Below, piece by piece: positions 1-18,460 of a stretch of 64,000 nt of DNA. The translations under genes and the position numbers were made by a program. The DNA comes from Zygnema cylindricum. Its lineage: Eukaryota; Streptophyta; Zygnematophyceae; Zygnematales; Zygnemataceae. The DNA lies in NCBI GenBank assembly GCA_037447655.1, contig JBBHKE010000928.1, forward strand, positions 319,163 through 383,162. Reading direction: 5' to 3'. Under the pieces are notes generated by a model, which worked only from the letters and a program-made list of their open reading frames with translations, was not told the DNA's origin and made no database searches. How positions within the stretch are numbered: position 1 is the first letter of the stretch; every line of letters starts with the position of its first letter.

Positions 1-290
1 GGTGTGCCTATAAAAGGGTTAGCCTTTGGGTCTGTGTTGCAGATTGGGGATGGGGCTGGTTGTTTAAACTACAAAAGGGAGTTTGTATTTTGTTCAGATG
101 AAAAAGGGATGAGGTGGATAAAATCCTTGCTCTAAGAGCTCAGATTTATGAAAAGCGACATACAAAATAAAATGTGTGATCAACAAGATGCAATGTGTAT
201 TTTGGCTCATCTAATACACTTCTTTACACACGGGGGTATTCACTTAAAGTTTTATAAGAGGAAAAGAAAAAAAAATGTTTAGTTTTTGTT
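1..290 (+). pseudogene. Ty1/copia RNase H C-terminal remnant
   Basis: Conceptual translation shows a decayed copia RNase H tail: a Ser-Asp-Glu-Lys-Gly-Met-Arg-Trp-Ile-Lys-Ser-Leu stretch, then a Cys-Asp-Gln-Gln-Asp-Ala segment and a His-rich stretch. These match in order the MWVKSLL, CDNQAA and HHF blocks of element C in this window (53126-53250). An in-frame stop follows the KSLL block. A purine-rich tract at 330-339 and an LTR at 340 come directly after, as expected for the 3' end of a copia element whose body lies left of the window. Not functional. Confidence 0.7.
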
Positions 291-339
291 TGTTTTTGTG
301 TGTGAGCTAAGAGGAAAATAGACTATAAAATAAGGGGAG

Positions 340-1472
340 TGTTGATATTTGTGTATTTTCTAGGTCAATATTAGGATAGAAAAAGAGCAGAGGCAGTCTG
401 CCCTGACTCCCTTCTCCAAGTCCCCACACTTATTGTAGTCACTGAAGGCTAGATAGCGTGCTAGAGTCATGGCTGCCTAGGCCCTCTAGGAAGACATGGA
501 GTAGATTTGGTAGATTTACCAAAATGGTATCTGACGGACCCAAGAATTCATCCTGGTACCTGCAGTCCGTCAAGACAGCCGTAGCCGTTAGCTTTGTCCG
601 TTAAATCTATGACCAGTACTGAGGTTCATATGGTTTGATAGGTATTTTAACATATAGACGTAGGACATTTCATTTAACTAATGAAATGTACGATAAAAAA
701 TAGAACCTGTTATGTACTATAGTACCGCACGAAATAAATGTTGCGAACATTTATTTCGATGGTTCGGATAAAAAGCCGATTTGAATCGACGGTTGTGGTC
801 TGAGCCGGGATTTCGGAATGGCCGCCTTGGCGTTTTTTGGGCGCCGCCACTCTGGATGACACGTGGCAATTTCTTGGAGGATTGCGAGATCTCCCGAACG
901 CGAGATGACAAGTCCGGATGTGACAAATGTCACATTATGGCGATGCTCTACGAGGACCATACAGAAAGTACTCCAACTCCTGTACTTTAGTGTACGGTAT
1001 AGTCATATGATTCGTTCGTACCTCAGTACTAGGGGGATTAGAGATGGGTTTTAGGACTTAGAATATTTTGGTAGGTAGCATCCTCTCTCCCAAAGAGCAT
1101 CTCTATAAATCGGCAGACTTGCCATTTTAATATCAACTCATTCAGTTGACCATTTTCAGTGATTCATGCGCACTTAGGGGAGTCCAGGCTACACAGGGTT
1201 GTAGTCGGTTAGAGTCTTTGCCTTCCAAGGTGGTGGTATTTATAAGGGAAAGTCAAAGTGGGGAATGTTATCCAAAACACATAATCTAACTTTGAATTCT
1301 GTGGGTGAACTGAACAAACAGAAAGTATTCTTTCACAAGGGTGAAGTTGTATTCGGGTTTTGATTTCAAGGTGTCGGTCATTTGGGTTTGTATCAACTTG
1401 GATTCGGCACTTTCTAAATAAGCTTATTTTGATCTGCGAATTTTGTGGGGGAATGGACCCCACACAATTTCA
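340..1472 (+). repeat. 3' LTR of the truncated copia element
   Basis: Begins TGTTGATATT right after the purine tract taaggggag and ends ...caatttca. It shares blocks with the other large LTRs here: a 'ttgtagtcactga' box near 434, a G-box type acacgtgg near 860, and a ctctctccca box near 1083 followed by a TATAAA-like site near 1104. The 3' end was placed by alignment with the ends of the LTRs at 54657 and 55921. The left target duplication is outside the window. Confidence 0.65.
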
Positions 1473-1479
1473 AGTTCAA

Positions 1480-1878
1480 GAGTCAAGGGGCGCGGATAGG
1501 TTGTTATTAACACTAAAAGTAATACACGATGTGTTGTAAAGTCACCTGTTGTTAGGTGAGAAGAAGGTAACCTTCAACTTGTGGTCGTTTGCAACAATTT
1601 CCTAGCCAATACACTATATCGTGAATCATTACTAACATTAATAACTGAAATTTGGCGTTCCCAAATTTTGATCTTTAAACGAAAAACATAATTAAAAGCC
1701 TTAATTTTTTTTTTACGTTAGTATACGTACTGTTTAATTTGCATTAGTAACGCCTATTTGTACCAATTTTAAATAGTGTAGTGTACGAAATGTGTTGGTT
1801 TGCACAAAACTACTCCTTATCCGTGCAGTTGTAGATAAAGTGTGCCAAATAAATGCGCCGACACGAGAAAATGAGTTT
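1480..1878. repeat. Degenerate tandem repeat, unit 1 (left part)
   Basis: Non-coding sequence that aligns with about 3045-3330 and with 5285-5435. Shared blocks include 'gtgtagtgtacgaaatgtg' near 1777, with a relative near 3223. The unit is interrupted at 1879 by a solo LTR and its continuation resumes at 2793. No coding content. Confidence 0.5.
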
Positions 1879-2792
1879 TGTTGAAATAGGTGTTTTCTAT
1901 TTTTTGTTATTTGTCTGTCTGTCTATGAAGGTTCTTAAGTCCTCACACTTGTCGTAGTCACTGAGGACTCAAAGATAGTTATGGCTGCCTAAGACAGTCA
2001 TGAAGACAGACTAAGGTAGTAGGAGGCACAAATTTTAGCAAAGCTTAAACTTCCTTACCAGGATTTGATCCTAATTCCTACAAGATGACTGCTTTCGCTG
2101 TACGCTTTATCCGTTAAGTCTTGATGAAGCAATACATTGAGTTGGTGTGAGTAGTATTTAAAGATGTACCTTTTCACATACTCCATTAAACGGATTACAA
2201 AACAGCGACGTACACGAAACGACATTGAATTTGAACGGACTAGATTAATTGCCGACTTCAGATCGGACAGCTCACAGTGGAGTCGACGCACCGGAGTGGT
2301 CATTTGGCGGTTTGTGAGCTAATGTTGTCGGATGACACATGGCAAGGCATGATTGGACGGCGAAAATTACGGGAATAGCGACCATGGCTCAAGAACACGC
2401 GTCAGCGGGACGACCATGCTGTACCATGGCCGTACAAAAGGTATCGTGGCAGCTGTACTTTTTGTACTTTACAGTCTTGTGATTGGTTGAGTACAGTAGT
2501 AGTAGGGGGTTCAGAGAGGGAATTAGGACTTGGACATTTTTAAGGCACCTCTCTCTGAGAGACCTTTTGTATTTATAGGCCATCTTTGGCTGGCCATAAC
2601 TTACTTCTAAGGGGAGCAAATGCATAAATTCTTTTTACGTTTGAATCAGGGGAGTCGGGCTTTCACAAGGGTGAAGTTGCCTAGACTCTTGTCTGACCGT
2701 GTGGATTTTATTTGGTCTGAAAGTCATAGGGGCAAATATTATCCTAGAGGCTTCATATAAGCTGGACATTCTGTGGAGGTCACATATTTACA
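1879..2792 (+). repeat. Solo LTR of the large copia LTR family
   Basis: Starts TGTTGAAATA and ends ...atatttaca (914 bp). It carries the family box 'cttgtcgtagtcactgagg' near 1948, a tctctctgagaga box near 2543 followed by a TATA-like tatttata near 2570, and a U5 block 'ggacattctgtggaggtca' near 2764 also seen at 54621. No internal region or second LTR adjoins it. It splits a tandem repeat whose halves align across the insertion. No clear target duplication was found. Confidence 0.65.
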
Positions 2793-3720
2793 TGCGTCGA
2801 CATTGAATAGTGTACTCAGATTTCATTCGCAATGATAAAGAAGGGGGAAAACCACGTGAGCTTGTTCACACATGTTTTAACGTTGACCTTGTGAACATAG
2901 GTTATACCAACTACATAGGGAAAACTTACCCAAATTAGAGTCATGCATAAAATAGAGTTAAGTTTTTATCGACGAAACGCTTTGAACCCAAATTGGTGTT
3001 AATAACATTGATTCTATTTTTAAACTTATTATTCTTTAATACGAAGAGCGATTCACGCTATATAGTACACTGTGAATCCATTATATGTTAATAACACTAA
3101 ATTCACGCAACTAAATTTTGACCCTTAAACCCTAAAGAAAATTAATAATACTATTTTTTTTCTACCTTAATATAGGTATAATTTAATTAGCGTAATTAAC
3201 TCTAATTTGGCAGGTTATTAAATTGTGTAGTGTATGAAATGTGCCAATCCGTACAAAAACTACTAGTTATATTGTAAAAACGTACAAAAAATGTGTTAGA
3301 TAAGGGAGCCGCGATCGAAAAGTGAGGGGCGCTTATAAGTGAAAGTGTTCTCAAAATTGATTCCTACCAATTAATACGGGAAAAATCACGCGAACCTGTC
3401 CTCACAAGATCAAACTTCGACTATGTGAACATTGGTTGAATGGGCTACACTATAGGAATGTGTATCCTAATTAGCGTTAGATGTATGAATCAGAGTTAAT
3501 GTTTTGTTGGCGCGAGATCATCAACCCAATATAGCGTGAATAACACTCTTTGTTTCTTTACATTAATAAAATTTTAACACTCATTACGCGTATTAAAGTT
3601 AAAATACCCATCTAGTACAGGTAGTGAATGTGTGGACAATTCATAGGTTTGAAATTGTTTACGCAAATAAATTTAGGGAATTGATCATTGCAGTGACTAT
3701 TTTGGTTGCGCATAGTCAAT
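2793..3720. repeat. Degenerate tandem repeat, end of unit 1 and unit 2
   Basis: 2793-3060 is the continuation of the unit broken by the solo LTR. 3060-3720 is a second full unit with recognisable blocks 'gtgtagtgtatgaaatgtg' near 3224, 'ctatgtgaacattggttg' near 3420 and 'gaaattgtttacgcaaata' near 3651. A third unit lies at about 5285-6350. No ORF of interest. Confidence 0.5.
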
Positions 3721-5284
3721 GACGTCACTTTGTCATAGATATTACATTTTAAGTACACATTGGTACTATTAATGTACCGTTGAGTTTAAATTTGACGGTC
3801 AATTAGTTGAACAATTTTGACTTTCAAAATATTGTTACAACCGGTTAAAATTTTGCCGCGCTTGCGAATGTCCACTGTCATAATAAAACCAACATGTCAC
3901 ACGGCCGACCAATGTTTACGCTAACATAACTACGGCAACCACATGTAAATAAAAATGTTGCGCACATTCACTTTCTAACTTTACGTGAGCTCCGCAGTGA
4001 GAGCACATGTTTGCTTTTAACTTAGTTGCAAAATTCAAATTTAATCGCGAAGCGTTACATTGAACTTAGGGGAGCGTCTCCATGTACTTGAAACTTAGGG
4101 GAATTACTTTGTTTTTTAGCGTAGATCCGGCGGACTCGGATTTCAGGTGTCCCTTGTAACAAAAAAAATTGTTACTTAAGGGTGTGACGATTGTATGCGT
4201 TGATTATGCGTGACGGCTATCAACGTCTACAATTTGTGATGACGCACCTGATTGTTCAAAAATTGTCACCGACGTCGTATTATTTTATGTGACATTTGTA
4301 TACATTTAACTTTTCAACCCTTTGCCGCTGCCTTCCATATACGATTATTTTTTTGGCAATTTCCACGCACTTTGAATCTCTCTTCCTATTCGAGAAACGT
4401 ATCTCATATTTGATATAATCACCAGAAATTTAAGTTTTCTTTTTAACCCCTAGAGGATGCATTGATTTTTCCCTTCTTGTATAAAGAATTAAAGATAATA
4501 AAGAAAAAAAAAAAAAAAAATCGTATAAAAATTCAGCTTTTGTCCGGGTTAAAAAACATAGCAATGATAATTGTGGGTTTTCATTTTTTTAAGGCAAAAA
4601 AAGTTTTCTCCAGCTTCCCACCAGTAAGCGTAAAGCCGCCTGGTGGAAAGATGAGGAAAAGTAAACTTTGAAGGAGAAAATGTGAGTCTGCGTGAGAGAG
4701 GCGGCACGTGCGAGTTGTTGGGGCGCCCTCAGAGATTTCTCACGTTTTTGTGAAAAGGCATCGTAATTTTTAGACCCCTGGAATGAAAAAATCCGTACTC
4801 AACGAAACACGACAAAACAAAACAAATTGTGTACTTTGACGGATGCAAACGGACAAAACATAACTAATATTGTACCTTTCGTTTGTCGCTTGAATTCGTT
4901 TTAAATTTTTGAATTTTTTTTACACATGCGAATAAGTGTTCCTATTTTTTTTTTCAAAAATACTTTTAAAACATATCGTCCCTGTGTTTTAAAGAAAAGT
5001 TTGAAGATGACGTTTTTTGGCATGGCCGGGGGTCGAAGAACACAAGAAAACATGAAGTACATCCTAAATATGACGATGACGCAAATTGTACTTCTCCTCC
5101 CTCAAACTCAAATTGAAGAACGACACAAAATGAAACCTCTGAAAACTAAAGTATTAGAAGTCTTGTACCGACATATTAAATCGCATGAAACGAAATAAAC
5201 TTTGCACACTATAAAAAAACGGACCGGCGTAAAAATATCAATTGGAACTAAATGAAGAAAATGCGAGTCGTCACGCCCGACCAA
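3721..5284. other. Intergenic, no gene recognised
   Basis: AT-rich sequence without convincing coding content. The longest frames here (for example 4926-5198, 90 codons) start in poly-T or poly-A runs and resemble no family I know. An A-run of about 18 bases lies near 4503. Confidence 0.4.
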
Positions 5285-6350
5285 ATCAAGCTACACTATT
5301 TATGATTGGCGTGAATTTGGCCGGTTTTGAAATAGTGCACTGAACGAAAGTGCCAATTCGTACTAATATTACTAATTTTATGGTACAAACGTGTAAACGA
5401 AGTGTCAGATAACAGCGCTACAGCGCGAAGAACAGATAAAAATGAATCGCGACACAGAAGACGATCAAGCTACGTGTCACGATAAAAAACCAATGAAAAT
5501 TCACAAGATTTGCACATGGTATATACTTTTCAAAATTCAACTGAAAATAAAAAAAAAGTAATCTCGAAACGGTCCTTCGTCGCGCTATTTATGACAACAC
5601 TCTTTCGTCACACTATTTCTGGCAAAGGATTTTCGTCATGTTTGAAAACAGGAACCCTTAAAAATGAGCTGACGTAAAAAACTGGCGTTTGCAAAAAGTA
5701 TAAAAGTTCTGTCGTATTATGACTTGGTACGCAGGTACATGGTGCACAAGTGAAGATTTGAAGTGAAATTAGTCGGTGTGAAAAAATTGAAGGATATTCA
5801 ATATCGGATCGTAGCTTACGTGGTGCCACTCAATTAGAACACGTGGTTTACAGGCTCTAAGTGATGGAACATCGACTCAATTAACTCGGCCCGTAGAGTT
5901 GGCAATATGATTACAGAAACGACTGATGGAACCGCACCCTAAGACTTGCAAAATCAAGTTAACCTGTTCCCACAAGTTCAAATGTTGACTATGTGAACAT
6001 TTGCTGGAGGGGCTACACCATGGGAATGTGTATCCTAATTAAGTGTTAGATGTATGAATTAGCGTTACTATTTTGTTGGCGTGAGGTCATATAACCCAGT
6101 ATTCTAGTATAGCGTTGATAAGACTATTTGTTTCTTTACACTAATAATTTTTCAACACTATAAGCGATTCACGGTGTACTTTTGGGAATCGTTCCAGGCC
6201 TAATGTTAAATGGAAATGCTATATACTGTTTCAATATACATTTCGCGTATTACAGTTAGAATACCCATATAGTACGGGTGCTTACAATTCATAGGTTTCA
6301 AATTGTTTCCGCAAATAAATTTATGGTCAAGAGTGACTGTGCAAATTGTG
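5285..6350. repeat. Degenerate tandem repeat, unit 3
   Basis: Two parts, 5285-5435 and 5955-6345, align with unit 2. Shared blocks include 'gggaatgtgtatcctaatta' near 6025 (relative near 3455) and 'gaaattgtttccgcaaata' near 6299. About 500 bp of unrelated, featureless DNA lies between the parts. Confidence 0.45.
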
Positions 6351-7056
6351 ACCTTTAGATGGTGTCGCATGGTGGGAGTTACGGAAGGGCTTGGGAGCGT
6401 TCAGAAATAACAAATCCAGGTCCAGTGCCGTCAGTTGCTGGTAGGTGTGGTCGGCCGTTAATGTCAGACGGCAGACACCGAATCCTTGAAAACGTTCTCG
6501 AGTTCGTCGTAGCGGCCACAAAGTCGGTTCAATATGACAATAATAATATTTATTTTCGAAGGCATTTATTCTTTAATCTCAACTTTAATGAACCGGCACC
6601 GGCAGCAAACGATAGCAACAAACGGACGGAAAAAGAATTTGAGCAACCAGAAAAAACAAGCGTCGCATGAAGATTCGCAGGATCGAACAAACCATCGAAA
6701 AACGAATTGTCCAATTCGATGAAATTCGTCGCACATTGTCAGCTATTACAGCGCCGATTGCACACCTGTACGGACAGATTGAATGACGAATGAGCTTTCG
6801 CCCACGCTACCAGCAATCATTTCCCCCCACAAGAGACAACGTTTTTCGAGAGCCCGACATTAATTCCAAATCTTGTGCCGCGGGATGAAACCGACATTTC
6901 CGCCGCTACCAATTCCCAGAGGCCTCCCTTTACAATGCCACGTGGCCTTTTAGCTCACCTACATTCGTACGGCCATCCGTACAGGCCGACATGTACCTCC
7001 TCAGATAATTTATGTTGGATTTCACTCTCCCTCTCCCCCTCTCCTCTCCTCTCGAC
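6351..7056. other. Upstream region of the GH9 gene
   Basis: No gene established. A 39-codon frame at 6667-6786 (starting Met-Lys-Ile-Arg-Arg-Ile-Glu-Gln) is charged and helix-prone. It is followed by a second short frame rich in Pro and Arg, so both could be a decayed gag or part of a leader; I recognise neither. 7021-7054 is a pyrimidine-rich (CT) stretch directly before the TATA box and is shared with the paralogue near 41300. Confidence 0.3.
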
Positions 7057-7063
7057 TATAAAT
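7057..7063 (+). promoter_or_regulatory. TATA box of the GH9 gene
   Basis: TATAAAT follows a CT-rich tract and precedes the start codon by about 200 bp. The paralogue has the same arrangement on the minus strand (TATAAAT at 41289-41295, CT-rich tract upstream, then the same 'caaactccaggaac' block). Conservation between the two copies supports a core promoter. Confidence 0.55.
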
Positions 7064-7221
7064 TGCAAACTCCAGGAACCCAAAACCACAACGGCATTCG
7101 AAGCCATTGACACCCACGAAAAATTATAATCCCATCTTTCTTTTATTGGATAGTGTTCCTTTTTTCTCTCCTTTCCCATTCCCTTTCCCTGTATCCTCTC
7201 AGATTTCGCTGTGCATTTTAA

Positions 7222-14033
<6,812 letters not shown>

Positions 14034-14965
14034 TTGGGTATGCGATTATATCAGAAAAAATACAACAATTTCGTGCCTTTTTACAAGAGAGACAAGAAAT
14101 GTTGAACATTTTTATCGTCGAACAACTTGTTCGAAACGGAACATGCAAGTTATAGATTTTTTACCTTGGATTTCTCAGGGTATATTAATGTCGTTTCGGC
14201 TGGCAGTCTAGAAAATTGCAGCTACATTTATTTGCTAAAGACAACACCATTTTTTTAGTCTGTATTTATTCATTTTTGCGAAGTCTATCCAATCAGTTTT
14301 GAATGGAATTTAATTATTGTTTTATATAATTTGATAAGAAAAAGAGTAAATTAACTTGCAGAAAGGCAATTAAGAGGTTTTTTTTTTAGTTTATATGACT
14401 GTACCTTAACGAAGTGACACCTACATTCTAGAATCATCTCAGTTAGCTTCACTATGATATACAAAAAAAATGCGAGGAAAATTTGTAGAGGTAGGGAAAA
14501 AAGTCAGAAAAGGTAGAGATAGAGATTTCCGGGCAACAAATGAAAAAAATGCACTTTCCTGGTTTGTTAATTTTACATCGTTTTGCGGTGACAAACTAAC
14601 TTTATGAGTGAAGATTCAATTTGCGGTTGAGAAAACCAGTTTGTGAGTGAGTGATATTGTTTGAGCGAATGTGTAAAGAAAAGACTTGGTCTAATATCAT
14701 TCTATTTGGCTGAGGGTATATTTTGTCTTTATCAATTGCTTATGTGCATTCAATGTAGGTAATGTGAACTTGTGATGACTTTATGCTTTCGATTGTACTT
14801 CCTCATTTATAAATTTGTTGGTTTTATGCCTATACCGATTTACAATCAATCTTGAACAAACAAACGGTGGAAAAGTAACCGCACTAGTTCACGACTTAAT
14901 GATCGTTTCTGTCAACCGCAAAGCGCAGCGTTCCGACGTCCTAAAATTGAACTCGAGCACATCAC
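14034..14965. other. Region 3' of the GH9 gene, no gene
   Basis: AT-rich sequence that should include the 3' UTR of the GH9 gene. A short frame over 13948-14211 overlaps the last intron and is not convincing. No poly(A) site can be called with confidence. Confidence 0.35.
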
Positions 14966-15617
14966 CAAATTCGCATTAGGGATGAAGATATATCAAAAAC
15001 TCCGTTGCATACTATCTTTGCCATTTCCAATGTGAAGAATTTTGCATTAGTTCTGACTAATGCACATGGCACATTTGAGAATGTCATGTACAACATTGGC
15101 CACCCGTCGCTGGGCAACTGGTTTTTTTTGTTTATCTGAATGTTATTGTTCTACTTAGTGGCACATCAAATTACATGGGAAAAATCTTTGCTAAGTCTTA
15201 GACGTTTTTTTAAAGAATCAATTATTTGCAAGACGAGTGTGCTCGATTGATTACTGGCTCACCCAGGAGCTGGTCCATGGTTTAATGGTATTTTTTGTCA
15301 ACTAAAAAGGTGCAACCTTTTAATGTCCTTAAATTAAGCTTATCACCTAATTCGCATTATGGAAGAAAATGTACCAAAAACTGAGTTTACACCCTTCCTT
15401 TGCCATATCCAATGTAGAATGTTTTTCATGAGGTATAACTATTGCACCGACTATATTTGAGGATGTCTGGAACGATGATGGTCATCCGTCGTTGGGCAGT
15501 TATTTTCTGTTTACCTGAATATAATCCTTTCATTTAATTCCACATCGAAAGAACATGAAAACAATGTTTGCCAAGTCTTGGACGTTTTTTGGAGGAATCA
15601 ATAAATTTTTACGACGG
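14966..15617. repeat. Two diverged tandem copies, period about 380 bp
   Basis: 14966-15247 and 15348-15617 align along their length. Both begin ttcgcatta, share 'tttgccat...tccaatgt', and share a 'gccaagtcttggacgtttttt'-like block near their 3' ends (15194 and 15568). No coding potential. Origin unknown. Confidence 0.6.
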
Positions 15618-15721
15618 TCTAAATGTGTCCAAATGACGGTTGGCATTCCAGCCTGCGACGCAAGCTGGCACAGAACGATTGGCTACAAATGGACAATTGG
15701 TTGGTAACAGCGGCTACAAAA

Positions 15722-16030
15722 CATAGTTCAAAAGTAGGTGAAAGTAGGCCCATACAATATGCCTATTGTATGCAAAACATACAATATGACCTTAAGAAGA
15801 CCCATATTGTATTCGGACCTATTCGGACCAATTAAAACATTCGGACCAAAAATTGGACCAATTAAAACATTCGGACCAAATAATTTTACTTACACCGTCA
15901 GATTCAGAAGATCGGACGGTCGCTGATCAAAGTAGCGAACTAAGAAGATCACATGAAAAGCCCATAACACAACTTACGATAAAGACGCCGACCAAAGGCC
16001 TACCATAAAAACGCCTACTTTTGAACTATG
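15722..16030. mobile_element. hAT-like MITE, 309 bp
   Basis: Perfect 17-bp terminal inverted repeats: catagttcaaaagtagg at 15722-15738 and its reverse complement at 16014-16030. They are flanked by an 8-bp target duplication, ctacaaaa (15714-15721) and ctacaaag (16031-16038), which match at 7 of 8 positions. An 8-bp duplication is typical of hAT transposons. The interior is non-coding and holds the direct repeat 'attaaaacattcggaccaa'. A longer relative starts at 63245. Confidence 0.8.
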
Positions 16031-16170
16031 CTACAAAGTTGTCCAATTCGTACTGATTTGGAATTTTTCCCAAAAACTACGTAGTATTCGCTTGTTTCGT
16101 AAATTTCGTAAATTTCGTACGTTTCAAAATGTACAAAAATTGTATGGACATTAAAAAAAAAAGACGCTTC

Positions 16171-16401
16171 ATTTGCGCGCGCGTATTTTTATCTGTCCTC
16201 CAATCCGTCTTCAGACTAAAGCCGCCATTGGAGACGCCGTAAATTCCGCCGCTTGCCGCTAATGTAGTTCGTTACACTTTTCAGTTTTGCACTTTTGCTT
16301 CAATTGCGCGCGCGTATTTTTATCTATTTTCCAATCCGTCTTTAGACGGAAGTCGCCGTTGGAGACACCATAAATTCCACCGGTAGACGCTACACCGCCA
16401 A
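16171..16401. repeat. Tandem duplication, period about 130 bp
   Basis: Two copies of a block starting gcgcgcgcgtatttttatct (16175 and 16305), each followed by 'ccaatccgtctt', a gacg-rich part and a 'taaattcc' stretch. No ORF. Confidence 0.65.
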
Positions 16402-16859
16402 TCGCTCGCTATTAGCGTACAAGTTTTTTTAGCGTATAGGAATAATTACAGTTATTTACGCTAATTAGGAATTTGAAAATTTTCAAAAAAAACATACATT
16501 TTAATTGTTTGCTAATGCTACACTAATATAGGTACTTTTACAAAATCTGACAAATCGTACACAAATCATACGTTCACACAGTCGAAATGTGGTTGTTGGA
16601 CGAATATGTGCAAACGTGATATTTGACAGCCCGATTTCATCCTTTTTTTAGAGCGCATAATCTCGTGCGTCCGCGGTTACTAAAACTTATTAATTATACT
16701 TTTTCACTAAAAAACGGTACAATTTTGTAAGGTCTGACACTTACCGTACACCACATTATTTATATGAGAACGTACTTTCATTTTTATGCTAATTGGACAA
16801 AAAACCCTAAATGGCGTAAAGGAAAAAACATGGTAATTTATGCTATTTTATAATGTTAG

Positions 16860-18325
16860 ATATCGGGTAAATCCATATCGCGATAATTTACATATATCGA
16901 ATATCGATCGAGCAGAATCCTTAATATATATCGTACCGCGACCATTATAAATCATCGCGATATATATCGCAATATATAATACTTTAAAAATTTAATATTT
17001 TATATTTTAATATAATATGTTATTTTAGCGAAAAAGACAAATTGTCTGATATGCCACGTACGACGTGATTTTCGTCACGTGACTTAAAGGTAAACGCCGA
17101 AAAATGTAACCGACAAAAAGTACTAATTCTGTAATTCATATAACTACTTATTTGGTAAACGCATGATATATTAAAATGCACGATGGTAAACCATCTGAGT
17201 CCGGGGGTACAAAAGGGGTGGCATGGCCGAAATTGAAAAACTACCAGCAAGGAATAAAATAACAGCACAACAAAAACAAAAACAAAAAGAAAACAACAAC
17301 CAGGAAAATAAAAGCACCCAAACTCAAAATGAAAAGCACGACAATTGACAAAGCCAGAACTACAACCCCAACCCCAACCTAATTAAATAACTACGAAAAG
17401 CAACCCCGTAAGTCCCCCCATCCTGGGGAGCACGTTGAGGGAGTTCCGGAACCTGGCGACGATCCATAGCAGCAACAGTCGATCGGAGGAGAATAGAAGC
17501 TTGCACTCGTTGTAAAGCCACAGATAAGCGTTGACGATAAAAAGAAGTAAGGACCGAAGGAGGAGGGCTCCCTGGTCCTCGGCGCTCGAAAGCACGTCGA
17601 GCGCAAGTACGGAGAAAATCGTCCATGGCAACACCTAGACAACCAAAGATCTCGACTGCCATCGGAATAAAGTCATCCACAGGGTCTCGGTGGACATAAT
17701 CACGCTCCTCCGCCTTAGCGGCATCACTAGCCGCCACCCCAACATGTCGAGCCGCTTGACCAACAACTGTAGCTGAAGGGATATGGTTACACCAGGAGGT
17801 GTAATTCATATAACTACTTATTTGGGGTATAGTTACATCAGGGGGTCTCTGTAATAGTACGGACAGCAAAATTTCTGTATTACAGAGGCCTCGGTTACAT
17901 CTCCTATCGTCTGTAAACAAGTTTTTACATACGTGTTTTTATTGTCCTTGTAAGTTGACGATCAAATCTCTAAAATTAAAAGAGTTTTTAAAACTGACCA
18001 TTTTCCTATGGAAATCTGTAATTGCGTATTACGTACGTGTACTTCGCAAGTGTACTGCGTCAATGTACCTCAGAGATCTATGTCAATGTACCTCAGAGAT
18101 CTCCTTCACTGTGCTGACTTTCAGGAAAAAACCGATTTTCTTTTCGGCAAAGATTTTACGGTCACCTTGTCCAAAGGCACGTGACTTTGGAGACCCGTGA
18201 AAATTTTCATTTTTTTTTAAATGCCTTGATATATTAGCGACACGATATATCGGCAATATATTGGCGATATATATCGGGATATTTTGATTTTTCGATATAT
18301 CAAAACGATATATCGATTACCGGGT
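16860..18325. mobile_element. Possible transposon with ATATCG-rich inverted ends
   Basis: Both ends are AT-rich stretches made of ATATCG variants (16860-16985 and 18225-18325). Read inward they start alike (cgggtaaatccatatcg on the left; reverse complement of the right end ccggtaatcgatatatcg). They could be long degenerate terminal inverted repeats of a 1.4-kb element that holds the frame at 17360-17920. The simple-sequence nature of the ends makes this tentative. Confidence 0.3.
17360..17920 (-). CDS. Unrecognised 186-codon frame
   Basis: The frame is GC-richer than its surroundings. The middle part (about residues 55-165) has a protein-like composition with Ala, Arg, Glu and Val, including an Asp-Asp-Phe-Ile-Pro-Met-Ala-Val-Glu stretch and a Leu-Ser-Val-Ala-Leu-Gln-Arg stretch that suggest a helical domain. 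It may be the tail of a larger mobile-element protein, but I cannot name a family. A 25-bp direct repeat lies at 17131-17155 and again at 17801-17825, and the second copy falls inside the N-terminal part of the frame. The actual insert is therefore probably only 17156-17800. Confidence 0.35.
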   Translation of the reverse strand: MFTDDRRCNRGLCNTEILLSVLLQRPPDVTIPQISSYMNYTSWCNHIPSATVVGQAARHVGVAASDAAKAEERDYVHRDPVDDFIPMAVEIFGCLGVAMDDFLRTCARRAFERRGPGSPPPSVLTSFYRQRLSVALQRVQASILLRSTVAAMDRRQVPELPQRAPQDGGTYGVAFRSYLIRLGLGL

Positions 18326-18326
18326 A

Positions 18327-18460
18327 CCTGTGCAATTCTGTGTCCTCCATTGGACTACAGAATACAGGAAGCCTCTAGATAGTATTTAACTAACCCACTT
18401 TAAGCCACAACCACTTCTGCCTCAGAAGGCAAACTGACAATTTGACTGCACCCCTGTTTT
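18327..18460 (-). repeat. LTR end fragment
   Basis: Resembles the U5 end of the minus LTR at 54859-55857: both start tgcaattct, then 'gtcctccat', 'ggaagcctctag', 'aactaacccacttt' and end near 'tgcacccctg'. Truncated on its right side. 18460-19107 holds nothing recognisable. Confidence 0.5.

Noticed and set aside
4926-5198. 90-codon plus-strand frame
   Set aside because: Begins in a poly-T stretch of AT-rich intergenic DNA, with no recognisable domain or promoter; likely chance.
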